DNA of 7,108 nt from Pseudomonas sp. (GTDB lineage Bacteria; Pseudomonadota; Gammaproteobacteria; Pseudomonadales; Pseudomonadaceae), in contig DPSI01000388.1 of NCBI GenBank assembly GCA_003527165.1, forward strand, positions 1 to 7,108, written 5' to 3'. Below are positions 1 through 5,434 of the stretch, piece by piece. The position numbers and the translations under genes were made by a program. Below the pieces are notes generated by a model. The model had not been told where the DNA came from. It was given only the letters and a program-made list of their open reading frames with translations, and made no database searches. Every line of letters begins with the position of its first letter. Position 1 is the first letter of the stretch.

Positions 1-487
1 GGAACACGTAATGGAAATCCACATGTTCACCGATAAAACCACCCACCACCGGGCCGACCACCGGCCCCAGCGCCACCATCATCTGGAACGAGCCCATCGC
101 CCGCCCGCGCTCCGCTCCCTCGAAACGGTCACCGATGACCGTGACCGCGACCACCGCACCAGCGGCGATCCCCACCGCTTGCAGCGCGCGGAATACCAAT
201 AGCAACTCGATGTTCCCCGCCAGGAAACATCCCAGCGAAGCGCCCACATAGCACACCAGCCCCATCAGCAGAATATTTTTCCGGCCGCGACGATCTACCA
301 GCGGGCCGTAGACGATCTGCATGAATGCCAGCACGAAGGTGAAGATCGAGATGCTGAGATTGATCAGCAACGGCGTGGTCGCCAGCGCTGCCCCCAGCTC
401 CGGCAGAATTGGCGCGTAGACCGTCTGGGTAAAGGGCCCGAGGAACGCGGCGAAGGCCACCATGAAGGTCAGCAGACGTGGACTCAT
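1..487 (-). CDS. MFS transporter, DHA1 drug:H+ antiporter-like, N-terminal part (3' end beyond window)
   Basis: This open frame begins at ATG 485-487 on the minus strand and runs off the left edge; 162 residues are visible, roughly the first five helices of an expected twelve. A GGAG Shine-Dalgarno lies 5 nt before the start (complement of 493-496). Seen directly: a hydrophobic first helix (about residues 5-25), the major facilitator motif A between helices 2 and 3 (G61-PLVDRRGRK, with D65, R66, G68, R69), and a complete antiporter motif C in helix 5 (G132-x8-G141-x3-GP-x2-GG, ending G150). Motif C is known to mark drug:H+ antiporters, so an inner-membrane exporter of the Bcr/CflA/DHA1 type is likely; the substrate cannot be told. 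It follows the oxaloacetate decarboxylase gene by 40 bp in the same direction and may share its transcript. The missing C-terminal half leaves the subfamily open. Confidence 0.9.
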   Translation of the reverse strand, partial: MSPRLLTFMVAFAAFLGPFTQTVYAPILPELGAALATTPLLINLSISIFTFVLAFMQIVYGPLVDRRGRKNILLMGLVCYVGASLGCFLAGNIELLLVFRALQAVGIAAGAVVAVTVIGDRFEGAERGRAMGSFQMMVALGPVVGPVVGGFIGEHVDFHYVF

Positions 488-527
488 CAGATCTCCAAAT
501 AGCGGGATGGCGGGCAGCGGGCGATAG

Positions 528-1391
528 TTATTCCTTGACCTGCATGTAGTCTTCGGCCCAGACCATGTATTCCTCGGCGGTTGAATATTTGACCGAGAGT
601 TGCGAGGCGTTGAGGTCCGATGCGTCGATCTGGCGCTGCTCGCGCAGGCAGTCGTAGGTCGCCTTGATCGCGGCGAAGTAAGCGGCGTGGCCGTTGACCA
701 CGATGCGCACCCCGAGCGCCGCCAAGCGTTCGTTGTCGCGCAGACGCGGATTACCGTAGGTGACCAGCATCAACGGCACGCTGAGCTTTTCGGCAACCCG
801 CTCGAGCTGCTCGAAATCTTCGAGTCCCACCAGACAGATCGCGTCGGCACCTGCGGCCTCATAGGCCTGTACACGGGCGATCACCTCTTCCAGGCCGATC
901 ACGCCGGCATTGGTACGCGCGATGATGGCGAGCTCCGGGTCGATACGCGCCTCGAGCGCCGCGCGAATCTTGCCGACAGCCTCGAACATGCCGATCAGGT
1001 CGGTGGACTTGCGGCCGAATTTGGCCGGTAGCAGGGTGTCCTCAATGGTCAGCGCGGCGATTCCGGCGCGTTCCAGTTCGACCACGGTACGCATCACGTT
1101 GAGTGCGTTGCCATAGCCATGGTCGGCGTCGGCGATGATCGGCAAACGCGTCACTCGACCGATGCGCACCGCCTGCTCGACGAATTCACTGAGGGTGATC
1201 AGCGCGAAGTCCGGCGCTGCCAACACCTGCAGCGAGGCGACCGAGCCACCGAGAATGCCGACCTCGAACTCGAGATCAGCGGCAATGCGTGCCGACATCG
1301 GATCGAATACCGAGGCGGTGTGATAACAGCGATCCGAGGCCAGCAGCCGTCGAAATTCGTTACGCAGGGAATGATGAGAAATTCGTTGCAT
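528..1391 (-). CDS. Oxaloacetate decarboxylase (isocitrate lyase/PEP mutase superfamily)
   Basis: This 287-residue cytoplasmic enzyme very probably decarboxylates oxaloacetate to pyruvate and CO2 with Mg2+. It closely resembles, from memory, the characterised P. aeruginosa protein PA4872, which has the same length and nearly the same core. Visible: an alpha/beta-barrel of PEP mutase type; the Mg2+-binding acidic cluster ADADHGYGN (D88, D90) and E117-D118; R159 in IIARTNA; Y212 in LMLVTYGNP; and H235 in [10 protein letters not shown]212 and H235 are hallmarks of the decarboxylase subgroup. The gating loop reads KFGRKS (124-129) instead of the KKCGH of isocitrate and methylisocitrate lyases, so the lyase cysteine is absent and a lyase role is unlikely. 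The ATG at 1389-1391 has an AGGA Shine-Dalgarno 6 nt upstream. The gene lies 95 bp downstream of the EamA permease and 40 bp upstream of the MFS gene, all in one direction, so a loose operon is possible. Function is inferred by family, not shown here. Confidence 0.92.
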   Translation of the reverse strand: MQRISHHSLRNEFRRLLASDRCYHTASVFDPMSARIAADLEFEVGILGGSVASLQVLAAPDFALITLSEFVEQAVRIGRVTRLPIIADADHGYGNALNVMRTVVELERAGIAALTIEDTLLPAKFGRKSTDLIGMFEAVGKIRAALEARIDPELAIIARTNAGVIGLEEVIARVQAYEAAGADAICLVGLEDFEQLERVAEKLSVPLMLVTYGNPRLRDNERLAALGVRIVVNGHAAYFAAIKATYDCLREQRQIDASDLNASQLSVKYSTAEEYMVWAEDYMQVKE

Positions 1392-1486
1392 GTGTTTTCC
1401 TGATAAAGCGCACGCAAGGGTCGAGTCGCCCTTGTTCGGTCAGTGTTGGAAGCCGCGCGGACGGCCAACGGCACACCCGCGGTGTT

Positions 1487-2359
1487 TCAGAGTTGCGGGC
1501 GCGGTTGGCGCCCCTGCACAAAGGCCATGACCAGCCCACTGGCGATGATGATGGCCATCCCGATGATCGCGCCGAGGTCCGGCACATGGCCGAAGGCGAT
1601 CAGGCCCACCACCCCGGCGAAGATGATCTGCGAATAGGTGAACGGGGCTAGCGCGGCTGCGCTGGCAAAGCGAAACGCGTTGGTCAGCAGCAGGTGGCCG
1701 CTCATGGCCATCGCGCCGAGCGCCGCCATCATCAGCGCGTCATGCAGCGTCGGCGTCTGCCAGTTGAAAATCACCAATACGCTCATCACCAGGCTGCCGA
1801 CCAGACTGGTGATGAAGTTGCTGGTCACCGGATGATCCGTCGCACTGAGCCGGCGCGTGATCAGCTGGTACAGGGTGAAGCTCAGCGCCGCGCCGAAAGG
1901 TAACAGGATCGCCGGGGTGAACAATGCACCGCCCGGCCGCACGATGATCGTCACCCCGATCAGCCCACAGCCGACCGCCAGCCATTGGCTGCGGCTGACA
2001 CGCTCGCCGAGCAATGCCGAGGCAATGGTCACCAGCAACGGCGTGAGGAAGATTACCGCAGTGGCCTCGGCCAGCGGGATGTACCTCAGGCCGCTGATAA
2101 ACAGCATGCTCACGCTGACCAGGCTCAAGCCACGGCAGATCTGCAGCTTCGGCCGCAGGGTACGAAACACGCGACGCCCCATCCGCGGCGTGAACAGCGT
2201 GAACATCAGGGCGGTCTGCGCCATGTAGCGCGCCCAGATGACCAGAAATACCGGATAGAGCTGCGTCAGGTATTTGGAAAGCCCGTCGTGAGTGGCGAGC
2301 GTCAGGCAGGAAACCAGAATGAGCAGGACGCCAAGTAATGGCTGATGTGAGTTGTTCAA
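1487..2359 (-). CDS. EamA/DMT-superfamily permease (10 TM), TTG start
   Basis: This 290-residue inner-membrane protein has the two tandem five-helix EamA repeats (about residues 8-142 and 150-282) of drug/metabolite transporters. Typical family features are visible: L-GERVSRSQWLAVGCGLIGV (about 117-136) at the end of repeat one, and PFTYSQIIFAGV (239-250) in repeat two. Both ends of the chain are short and cytoplasmic. Such proteins usually export or take up small metabolites; nothing in the sequence fixes the substrate. The start is a TTG at 2357-2359: no ATG or GTG occurs between the in-frame stop at 2396-2398 and this codon, and homologues recalled from memory begin at about the same place. 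No convincing Shine-Dalgarno precedes it, so translation may be weak or conditional. A candidate promoter with a palindrome at the predicted transcription start lies just upstream. It is first in the minus-strand series EamA - oxaloacetate decarboxylase - MFS. Confidence 0.9.
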   Translation of the reverse strand: MNNSHQPLLGVLLILVSCLTLATHDGLSKYLTQLYPVFLVIWARYMAQTALMFTLFTPRMGRRVFRTLRPKLQICRGLSLVSVSMLFISGLRYIPLAEATAVIFLTPLLVTIASALLGERVSRSQWLAVGCGLIGVTIIVRPGGALFTPAILLPFGAALSFTLYQLITRRLSATDHPVTSNFITSLVGSLVMSVLVIFNWQTPTLHDALMMAALGAMAMSGHLLLTNAFRFASAAALAPFTYSQIIFAGVVGLIAFGHVPDLGAIIGMAIIIASGLVMAFVQGRQPRPQL

Positions 2360-2377
2360 GGAGGACGACCGCGATGA

Positions 2378-2391
2378 TAGGTAGCTACCTA
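2378..2391. promoter_or_regulatory. Perfect 14-bp palindrome TAGGTAGCTACCTA, candidate operator
   Basis: The 14 bases are exactly self-complementary. The site begins 3 bp downstream of the candidate -10 box (2395-2400) of the permease gene and covers its predicted transcription start. That is the classic place for a repressor operator. Its length and symmetry suit a dimeric helix-turn-helix regulator, but no regulator gene is in the window and I do not recognise the motif as belonging to a named family. Confidence 0.4.
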
Positions 2392-2394
2392 AGA

Positions 2395-2423
2395 ATTATG
2401 CCCGCAAAACGCGCTGGCGTCAG
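2395..2423 (-). promoter_or_regulatory. Candidate sigma-70 promoter of the EamA permease gene
   Basis: On the minus strand a -35 element CTGACG (2418-2423, 4 of 6 to consensus) is followed by a 17-bp spacer and a -10 element CATAAT (2395-2400, 5 of 6). The expected transcription start falls near 2388, giving a leader of only about 29 nt before the TTG start. This is pattern matching by eye and no start site is known. Confidence 0.45.
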
Positions 2424-2674
2424 TCGCCACGTGCCTTTCACTGACCAATCGCGCCTGGGCAAAACCGCAGCGCAATGCCAGGCATAGCCACCCGGCAGTC
2501 AACGCCACGCTGTCCATTTCGCCATGCACGCCGACCGCGAGCCGTCTCGCAGGTTCACGACATCATTGCCGCCTCCCGGCGCCATACCGACCGCTGTGCT
2601 CACTCACAACACACGCAGTATCAGGCCCTCCGTCGGCTGACTCACGCTTATCTTGCCGTTCGCGTATGATCGCT

Positions 2675-2703
2675 GGCCCGTTGCGGGCCGCACAGCCGGC
2701 CCG
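2675..2703 (+). promoter_or_regulatory. Two mutually exclusive hairpins ahead of the GNAT gene
   Basis: Three GC segments can pair in two ways. GGCCCG (2675-2680) pairs with CGGGCC (2684-2689) across a TTG loop. Alternatively CGGGCCG (2684-2690) pairs with CGGCCCG (2697-2703) across a 6-nt loop. The shared middle segment makes the two structures exclusive. There is no T-run, so neither is an intrinsic terminator. In GC-rich DNA such pairing can arise by chance. Confidence 0.3.
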
Positions 2704-2723
2704 AGTCCGTCCGAGTAGTTCAG

Positions 2724-3224
2724 ATGTTCAAGTTGAGAGCGATGCAGGCGCGCGATATTCCTGCCGTGATGTCGATTCAGCAAGAGTCCTACGCCGCTGA
2801 AGTCCTTGAAGACGAAGCGGTGATCCGCACCCGCCTCGCCGCCTGCCCTCAGCTCGCCTGGGTCGCGGAAGACGCCATAGGCGTCTGCGCCTACCTCTTC
2901 GCCTATCACTCGCGCGTCGGTAAGGTGACCCCGTTGGACGGCGAATTCCAGCATCACGCCGAAGCCAACTGCCTGTACCTGCACGACCTTGCCGTATCCC
3001 GTCGTGCCAGTGGTCGCGGCATCGGCCCAGCCCTGGTGCGGAAAAATCTGGAGCAGGCCCGAACCCAGAAGCTGCGTTATTCGGCGCTGGTTTCGGTGCA
3101 GGAATCGGAAGCCTTCTGGTCCCGCCTCGGCTATGCCGCGCACACCGCGCTGGAACCGGCTCAGATCAGCAATCTGAGCAGCTATCAGATCCCTGCCGTG
3201 TACATGGTGCGTGCGCTGCACTAA
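2724..3224 (+). CDS. GNAT-family N-acetyltransferase
   Basis: This 166-residue cytoplasmic protein has the single-domain GNAT fold that transfers an acetyl group from acetyl-CoA to an amine. Motif D/C start: MFKLRAMQARDIPAVMSIQ, where the acidic D11-I-P is typical. The acetyl-CoA pyrophosphate loop is clear: LHDLAVSRRASGRGIG (86-101), with the R94-x-x-G97-x-G99 signature, following beta-strand 4. The motif B end is FWSRLGY (131-137), the counterpart of FYxKxGF. The acceptor substrate is unknown. The ATG at 2724 lacks a good Shine-Dalgarno (only a weak GAG about 8 nt before it), but the N-terminus fits the family and no better start is seen. It lies 162 bp upstream of ureE in the same direction. 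Since ureE seems to have its own sigma-54 promoter, co-function with urease is not implied. Some Pseudomonas carry a different GNAT gene inside the urease structural operon, which may be coincidence. Confidence 0.9.
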   Translation: MFKLRAMQARDIPAVMSIQQESYAAEVLEDEAVIRTRLAACPQLAWVAEDAIGVCAYLFAYHSRVGKVTPLDGEFQHHAEANCLYLHDLAVSRRASGRGIGPALVRKNLEQARTQKLRYSALVSVQESEAFWSRLGYAAHTALEPAQISNLSSYQIPAVYMVRALH

Positions 3225-3228
3225 AAAC

Positions 3229-3243
3229 GCACCACATAAGTGC
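3229..3243. promoter_or_regulatory. NtrC-type enhancer site upstream of ureE
   Basis: GCACCACATAAGTGC matches the known NtrC consensus GCACC-N5-GGTGC at 9 of 10 positions, and its outer arms (CGCAC/GTGCG) are a perfect inverted repeat. It sits 5 nt after the acetyltransferase stop codon, with its centre about 126 bp upstream of the transcription start predicted from the sigma-54 promoter at 3337-3352, a usual distance for an NtrC enhancer. A second half-site GCACCA starts exactly 30 bp further on (3259-3264), about three helical turns away, but its right half (GAAAC) is poor. Binding is inferred. Confidence 0.55.
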
Positions 3244-3258
3244 GCCATCCGAGCCAAT

Positions 3259-3273
3259 GCACCACAATGAAAC
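3259..3273. promoter_or_regulatory. Weak second NtrC half-site
   Basis: The left arm TGCACC (3258-3263) is perfect, while the right arm GAAAC matches GGTGC at only 2 of 5 positions. The 30-bp phasing with the better site at 3229 places both on one face of the helix, as in paired NtrC enhancers. On its own it would not be called. Confidence 0.3.
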
Positions 3274-3336
3274 AGTCTAAGCCCCATTTTCACGCACGCT
3301 AGTCTCGCAGCCCGCATAAAACCTCGCCCGGCAGGT

Positions 3337-3352
3337 TGGCAAGGGCCTTGCT
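3337..3352 (+). promoter_or_regulatory. Sigma-54 (RpoN) promoter of ureEFG
   Basis: TGGCAAGGGCCTTGCT fits the sigma-54 consensus TGGCACG-N4-TTGCW with one mismatch (A for C at the sixth base). The invariant GG (3338-3339) and GC (3350-3351) dinucleotides are in the exact -24/-12 spacing. Transcription would begin near 3362, some 25 nt before the ureE ATG, leaving room for its GGAA Shine-Dalgarno. No comparable sigma-70 promoter was found in the spacer. Together with the upstream NtrC-like site this suggests activation under nitrogen limitation, which is well known for urease genes in other bacteria. Confidence 0.65.
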
Positions 3353-3386
3353 CTGCTTGTGCCCATTGGTACAACCGGAACTTCCC

Positions 3387-3887
3387 ATGCTGGTCATTCA
3401 TCACCGCTCCACCCCCCACGCCCATTGCGACGCCGAACTGGAGCTGAGCTACGACGCGCGCAGCAAATCGCGTCTGCGCTGCTTCACCACCACCGGCGAA
3501 GACGTCGGCTTGTTTCTCGAACGCGGCCAGCCGCCATTACGCGACGGCGAATGCCTGCAGGCCGAAGATGGCCGCATCGTCATGGTCCGCGCCCGTCCCG
3601 AGCTGCTCCTGCATGTGACCTGCGCCAGCGCCTTCGAGCTGACTCGCGCCGCCTACCATCTAGGCAATCGCCACGTGGCGTTGCAGGTGGGCGACGGCTG
3701 GCTGCGGCTGCTCGATGACTACGTGCTCAAGGACATGCTGCTGCAGCTGGGCGCCCACGTCGAAGCCATCGAGGCGCCCTTTCAGCCCGAGCATGGTGCC
3801 TACGGCGGCGGGCATCATCACTCCCACGCAGGCGAAGCCGAATTCAGCTATGCGCCGCGCCTGCATCAGTTCGGCATCCGCAAGTGA
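3387..3887 (+). CDS. ureE: Urease accessory protein UreE (nickel metallochaperone)
   Basis: This 166-residue cytoplasmic protein is the dimeric nickel carrier that hands Ni2+ to UreG for urease activation. The N-terminal domain includes the typical SKSRLRCFTTTGEDVGLFLERGQPPLRDG stretch (positions 26-54, key G37, D39, G47). The metal-binding C-terminal domain has YHLGNRH (90-96), where H96 is the dimer-interface nickel ligand known from Klebsiella UreE, then DYVLKDML, and the AYGGGHHHSH tail region (138-147). The histidine tail is short (H143, H144, H145, H147) compared with the long Klebsiella tail. The ATG at 3387 is chosen because it has a GGAA Shine-Dalgarno 6 nt before it and gives the length recalled for P. 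aeruginosa UreE. An upstream in-frame TTG at 3336 would start within the sigma-54 promoter and is rejected. The stop overlaps the ureF start (GTGA), so translation is coupled. Confidence 0.96.
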   Translation: MLVIHHRSTPHAHCDAELELSYDARSKSRLRCFTTTGEDVGLFLERGQPPLRDGECLQAEDGRIVMVRARPELLLHVTCASAFELTRAAYHLGNRHVALQVGDGWLRLLDDYVLKDMLLQLGAHVEAIEAPFQPEHGAYGGGHHHSHAGEAEFSYAPRLHQFGIRK

Positions 3888-4561
3888 ATCCGAGTGCGTT
3901 CGCGTTGCTGCGGCTCGCCAGCCCGCAGTTGCCGATTGGTGGCTACAGCTATTCGCAGGGCCTGGAAATGGCGGTCGAGCGCGCGCAGGTGCACGACGAA
4001 GCCAGCGCCAGCCGCTGGCTGGGCGACCAACTGCTGCTCAACCTGGCACGTTTCGAAGCACCCTTGCTGCTGGCGCACTGCGAAGCCGCCGCAACTGAAG
4101 ACTGGAACGGGCTGGAGCGACTCGCCGCGTGCCACCGCGCCAGCCGTGAGAGCCGGGAGCTGCGGCTGGAAAGCCGGCAGATGGGCTATTCGCTGAAACA
4201 GCTGTTGAACAACCTGCCGGAACTCGACGCTCCCGCGCGTGCGCTGTTCCAGCGCATCGACGAGCCCGGTCTCGCCCTGGGCTGGGCCCTGGCGGCGCGA
4301 GCCTGGCACATCACATCCGAAGATGCGCTGACCGCCTGGCTCTGGGGCTGGCTGGAGAACCAGCTGGCGGTCCTGATGAAAACCTTGCCGCTCGGCCAGC
4401 AGGCCGCCCAGCGTCTGACCTCCGAATTGTTGCCGACGTTGCAGCAGGCCCAACGCGACGCCATGACGATCGAGCCGGCCCATTGGGGCAGCGCCGCCCT
4501 TGGCCTGGCGTTAGCGAGCATGGCGCATGAGCGCCAATACAGCCGACTGTTTCGCTCATGA
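3884..4561 (+). CDS. ureF: Urease accessory protein UreF
   Basis: UreF (225 residues) is an all-helical cytoplasmic protein that, bound to UreD/H and UreG on apo-urease, controls the GTP-dependent insertion of nickel. The family signature near the N-terminus, ASPQLPIGGYSYSQGLE (12-28), is intact, as are the SRESRELRLESRQMG segment (about 86-100) and the conserved C-terminus QYSRLFRS. The length is normal. The start is a GTG at 3884 that overlaps the ureE stop by 4 nt (GTGA), so it is probably translated by ribosomes finishing ureE; no strong Shine-Dalgarno of its own is visible. The stop TGA (4559-4561) overlaps an ATG (4558-4560) that opens a 25-codon mini-ORF running to the ureG ribosome-binding site. 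The partner UreD/H is not in the window. Confidence 0.95.
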   Translation: MNPSAFALLRLASPQLPIGGYSYSQGLEMAVERAQVHDEASASRWLGDQLLLNLARFEAPLLLAHCEAAATEDWNGLERLAACHRASRESRELRLESRQMGYSLKQLLNNLPELDAPARALFQRIDEPGLALGWALAARAWHITSEDALTAWLWGWLENQLAVLMKTLPLGQQAAQRLTSELLPTLQQAQRDAMTIEPAHWGSAALGLALASMAHERQYSRLFRS

Positions 4562-4635
4562 ACACCTGGGCCAGCACACAAACGCCTTTCCGGCATGAGC
4601 GCACCCGCTCACGCCTTTCTCTATCTGCTCAATGA
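4558..4635 (+). other. 25-codon mini-ORF bridging ureF and ureG (possible coupling ORF)
   Basis: The ATG overlaps the ureF stop (ATGA) and the TGA (4633-4635) overlaps the GAGGA ribosome-binding site of ureG (4634-4638). The predicted peptide is polar and basic (start MNTWASTQTP) and resembles nothing known to me. The spacer also holds a 6-bp hairpin, TGAGCG-CACC-CGCTCA (4596-4611), and a 9-nt direct repeat ACGCCTTTC (4582-4590 and 4611-4619). The position would allow ribosomes to be carried from ureF to ureG across the 85-nt gap. It could equally be chance. Confidence 0.25.
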
Positions 4636-4646
4636 GGACAGCTGTG

Positions 4647-5261
4647 ATGAACACCCAACCCCTGCGAGTCGGCATCGGTGGCCCGGTCGGCTCCGGCAAG
4701 ACCGCCCTGACCCTCGCCCTGTGCCTGACCCTGCGCGAGCGCTACAACCTGGCGGTGGTCACCAACGACATCTACACCCAGGAAGATGCCCAGTTTCTGG
4801 TGCGCAACGAAGCCTTGGCACCGGAACGGATCATTGGCGTTGAAACCGGCGGCTGCCCGCACACGGCGATTCGCGAGGATGCCTCGATCAATCTGGAAGC
4901 TGTCGAGCAGCTCAACCGTCGCTTTCCGGGGCTGGACCTGATCATCGTCGAATCTGGCGGTGACAATCTCTCGGCCACGTTCAGCCCCGAGCTGTCAGAC
5001 CTGACCATCTACGTAATCGACGTGTCGGCCGGCGACAAGCTGCCGCGCAAGGGCGGCCCGGGCATCTGCAAGTCCGATCTGCTGGTGATCAACAAGGTCG
5101 ACCTGGCGCCGATGGTCGGTGCTTCGCTGGAAGTGATGGACCGCGACACCCGCAAGATGCGTGGTGACAAGCCTTTCGTGTTCAGCAACCAGAAGGTTGG
5201 CCAGGGGCTCGACGAGATCATCGCCTTCATCGAGAAACAGGGAATGCTCAGCGCCGCCTGA
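4647..5261 (+). CDS. ureG: Urease accessory GTPase UreG
   Basis: UreG (204 residues) is the SIMIBI-class GTPase that binds nickel from UreE and drives its insertion into urease by GTP hydrolysis. Seen in order: P-loop GGPVGSGKT (11-19), switch region [12 protein letters not shown] (37-48, D41), the nickel-binding [13 protein letters not shown] (66-78, C70-P71-H72), [15 protein letters not shown] (102-116), and the guanine-specificity NKVD (149-152). All key residues are intact. The ATG at 4647 is preferred over the in-frame ATG at 4632 because it has GAGGA (4634-4638) 8 nt upstream and gives the family N-terminus [12 protein letters not shown]; the earlier ATG would overlap that ribosome-binding site. 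It is the third gene of the ureEFG operon. A REP pair follows, with no intrinsic terminator visible. Confidence 0.97.
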   Translation: MNTQPLRVGIGGPVGSGKTALTLALCLTLRERYNLAVVTNDIYTQEDAQFLVRNEALAPERIIGVETGGCPHTAIREDASINLEAVEQLNRRFPGLDLIIVESGGDNLSATFSPELSDLTIYVIDVSAGDKLPRKGGPGICKSDLLVINKVDLAPMVGASLEVMDRDTRKMRGDKPFVFSNQKVGQGLDEIIAFIEKQGMLSAA

Positions 5262-5272
5262 ATCGAATCACG

Positions 5273-5361
5273 CTTGTAGGAGCGAGGGGGACGCCGAGTC
5301 CTTGCTCGCGAAGCGTGTGAGGGCAGCTGAAGCGCTTCGCCAGCAAGCTGGCTTCTACAAG
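5273..5361. repeat. REP pair (REPIN-like inverted repeat) between ureG and hupE
   Basis: Two head-to-head REP-like units with GTAG/CTAC feet flank a 17-nt spacer (5316-5332). The right unit (5333-5361, minus orientation, 29 nt) holds a perfect GCCAGC-TT-GCTGGC hairpin. The left unit (5273-5315) is the same 29 nt with three substitutions plus a 14-nt insertion (5287-5300) placed in the hairpin loop. The spacer joins the right unit through a GAAGCGCTTC palindrome (5329-5338). REP elements of this type are common in Pseudomonas, are mobilised by RAYT transposases, and often lie between operon genes, where they can protect upstream mRNA ends. No RAYT gene is in the window. Confidence 0.8.
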
Positions 5362-5434
5362 GAACACCGCAATCCGGCCTATGTGAATTATCTCGACGAT
5401 TCGCGACCGCCATGCAAACCAGAGGGAACACCGA

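Larger units (their letters stand above)
2360..2723. other. Divergent intergenic region between EamA permease and GNAT genes
   Basis: This is 364 bp without a supported gene. The left end carries the candidate permease promoter and the palindrome. The right end carries a TATGAT (2665-2670) that could serve as a -10 for the acetyltransferase gene, though no good -35 stands at 16-18 bp, and then two overlapping hairpins (2675-2703). The middle (about 2424-2640) shows nothing recognisable. A 64-codon open frame at 2475-2669 is rich in Arg, His and Pro, has no ribosome-binding site, and is judged spurious. Confidence 0.6.

Noticed and set aside
600..1031. Plus-strand open frame of 143 codons within the oxaloacetate decarboxylase locus
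   Set aside because: Antisense to an enzyme gene with all catalytic residues in place; no ribosome-binding site or recognisable domain.
1415..1434. Hairpin CAAGGG-(8 nt)-CCCTTG between the EamA and oxaloacetate decarboxylase genes as a terminator
   Set aside because: Short 6-bp stem with no T-run on the transcribed strand; too weak to call.
2475..2669. 64-codon plus-strand ORF in the divergent spacer
   Set aside because: Arg/His-rich composition, no ribosome-binding site, and no resemblance to a known small protein.
3336..3386. 17-residue N-terminal extension of UreE from a TTG
   Set aside because: The TTG lies at the edge of the sigma-54 promoter, upstream of the expected transcript start, and the ATG at 3387 has a ribosome-binding site and the family N-terminus.
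2604..3425. Minus-strand open frame of 273 codons opposite the GNAT gene and the start of ureE
   Set aside because: It is antisense to a clear acetyltransferase, covers the sigma-54/NtrC region, and shows no family motif.
3866..4483. Minus-strand open frame of 205 codons opposite ureF
   Set aside because: A Gln/Arg/Gly-rich antisense shadow of an intact ureF in GC-rich DNA.
4632..4646. Earlier in-frame ATG for ureG
   Set aside because: It overlaps the GAGGA ribosome-binding site that serves the ATG at 4647, and family members begin at [12 protein letters not shown].
5273..5361. REP pair as a CRISPR fragment or intrinsic terminator
   Set aside because: Only two inverted units with GTAG feet and no regular direct repeats or spacers; no T-run follows the stems.
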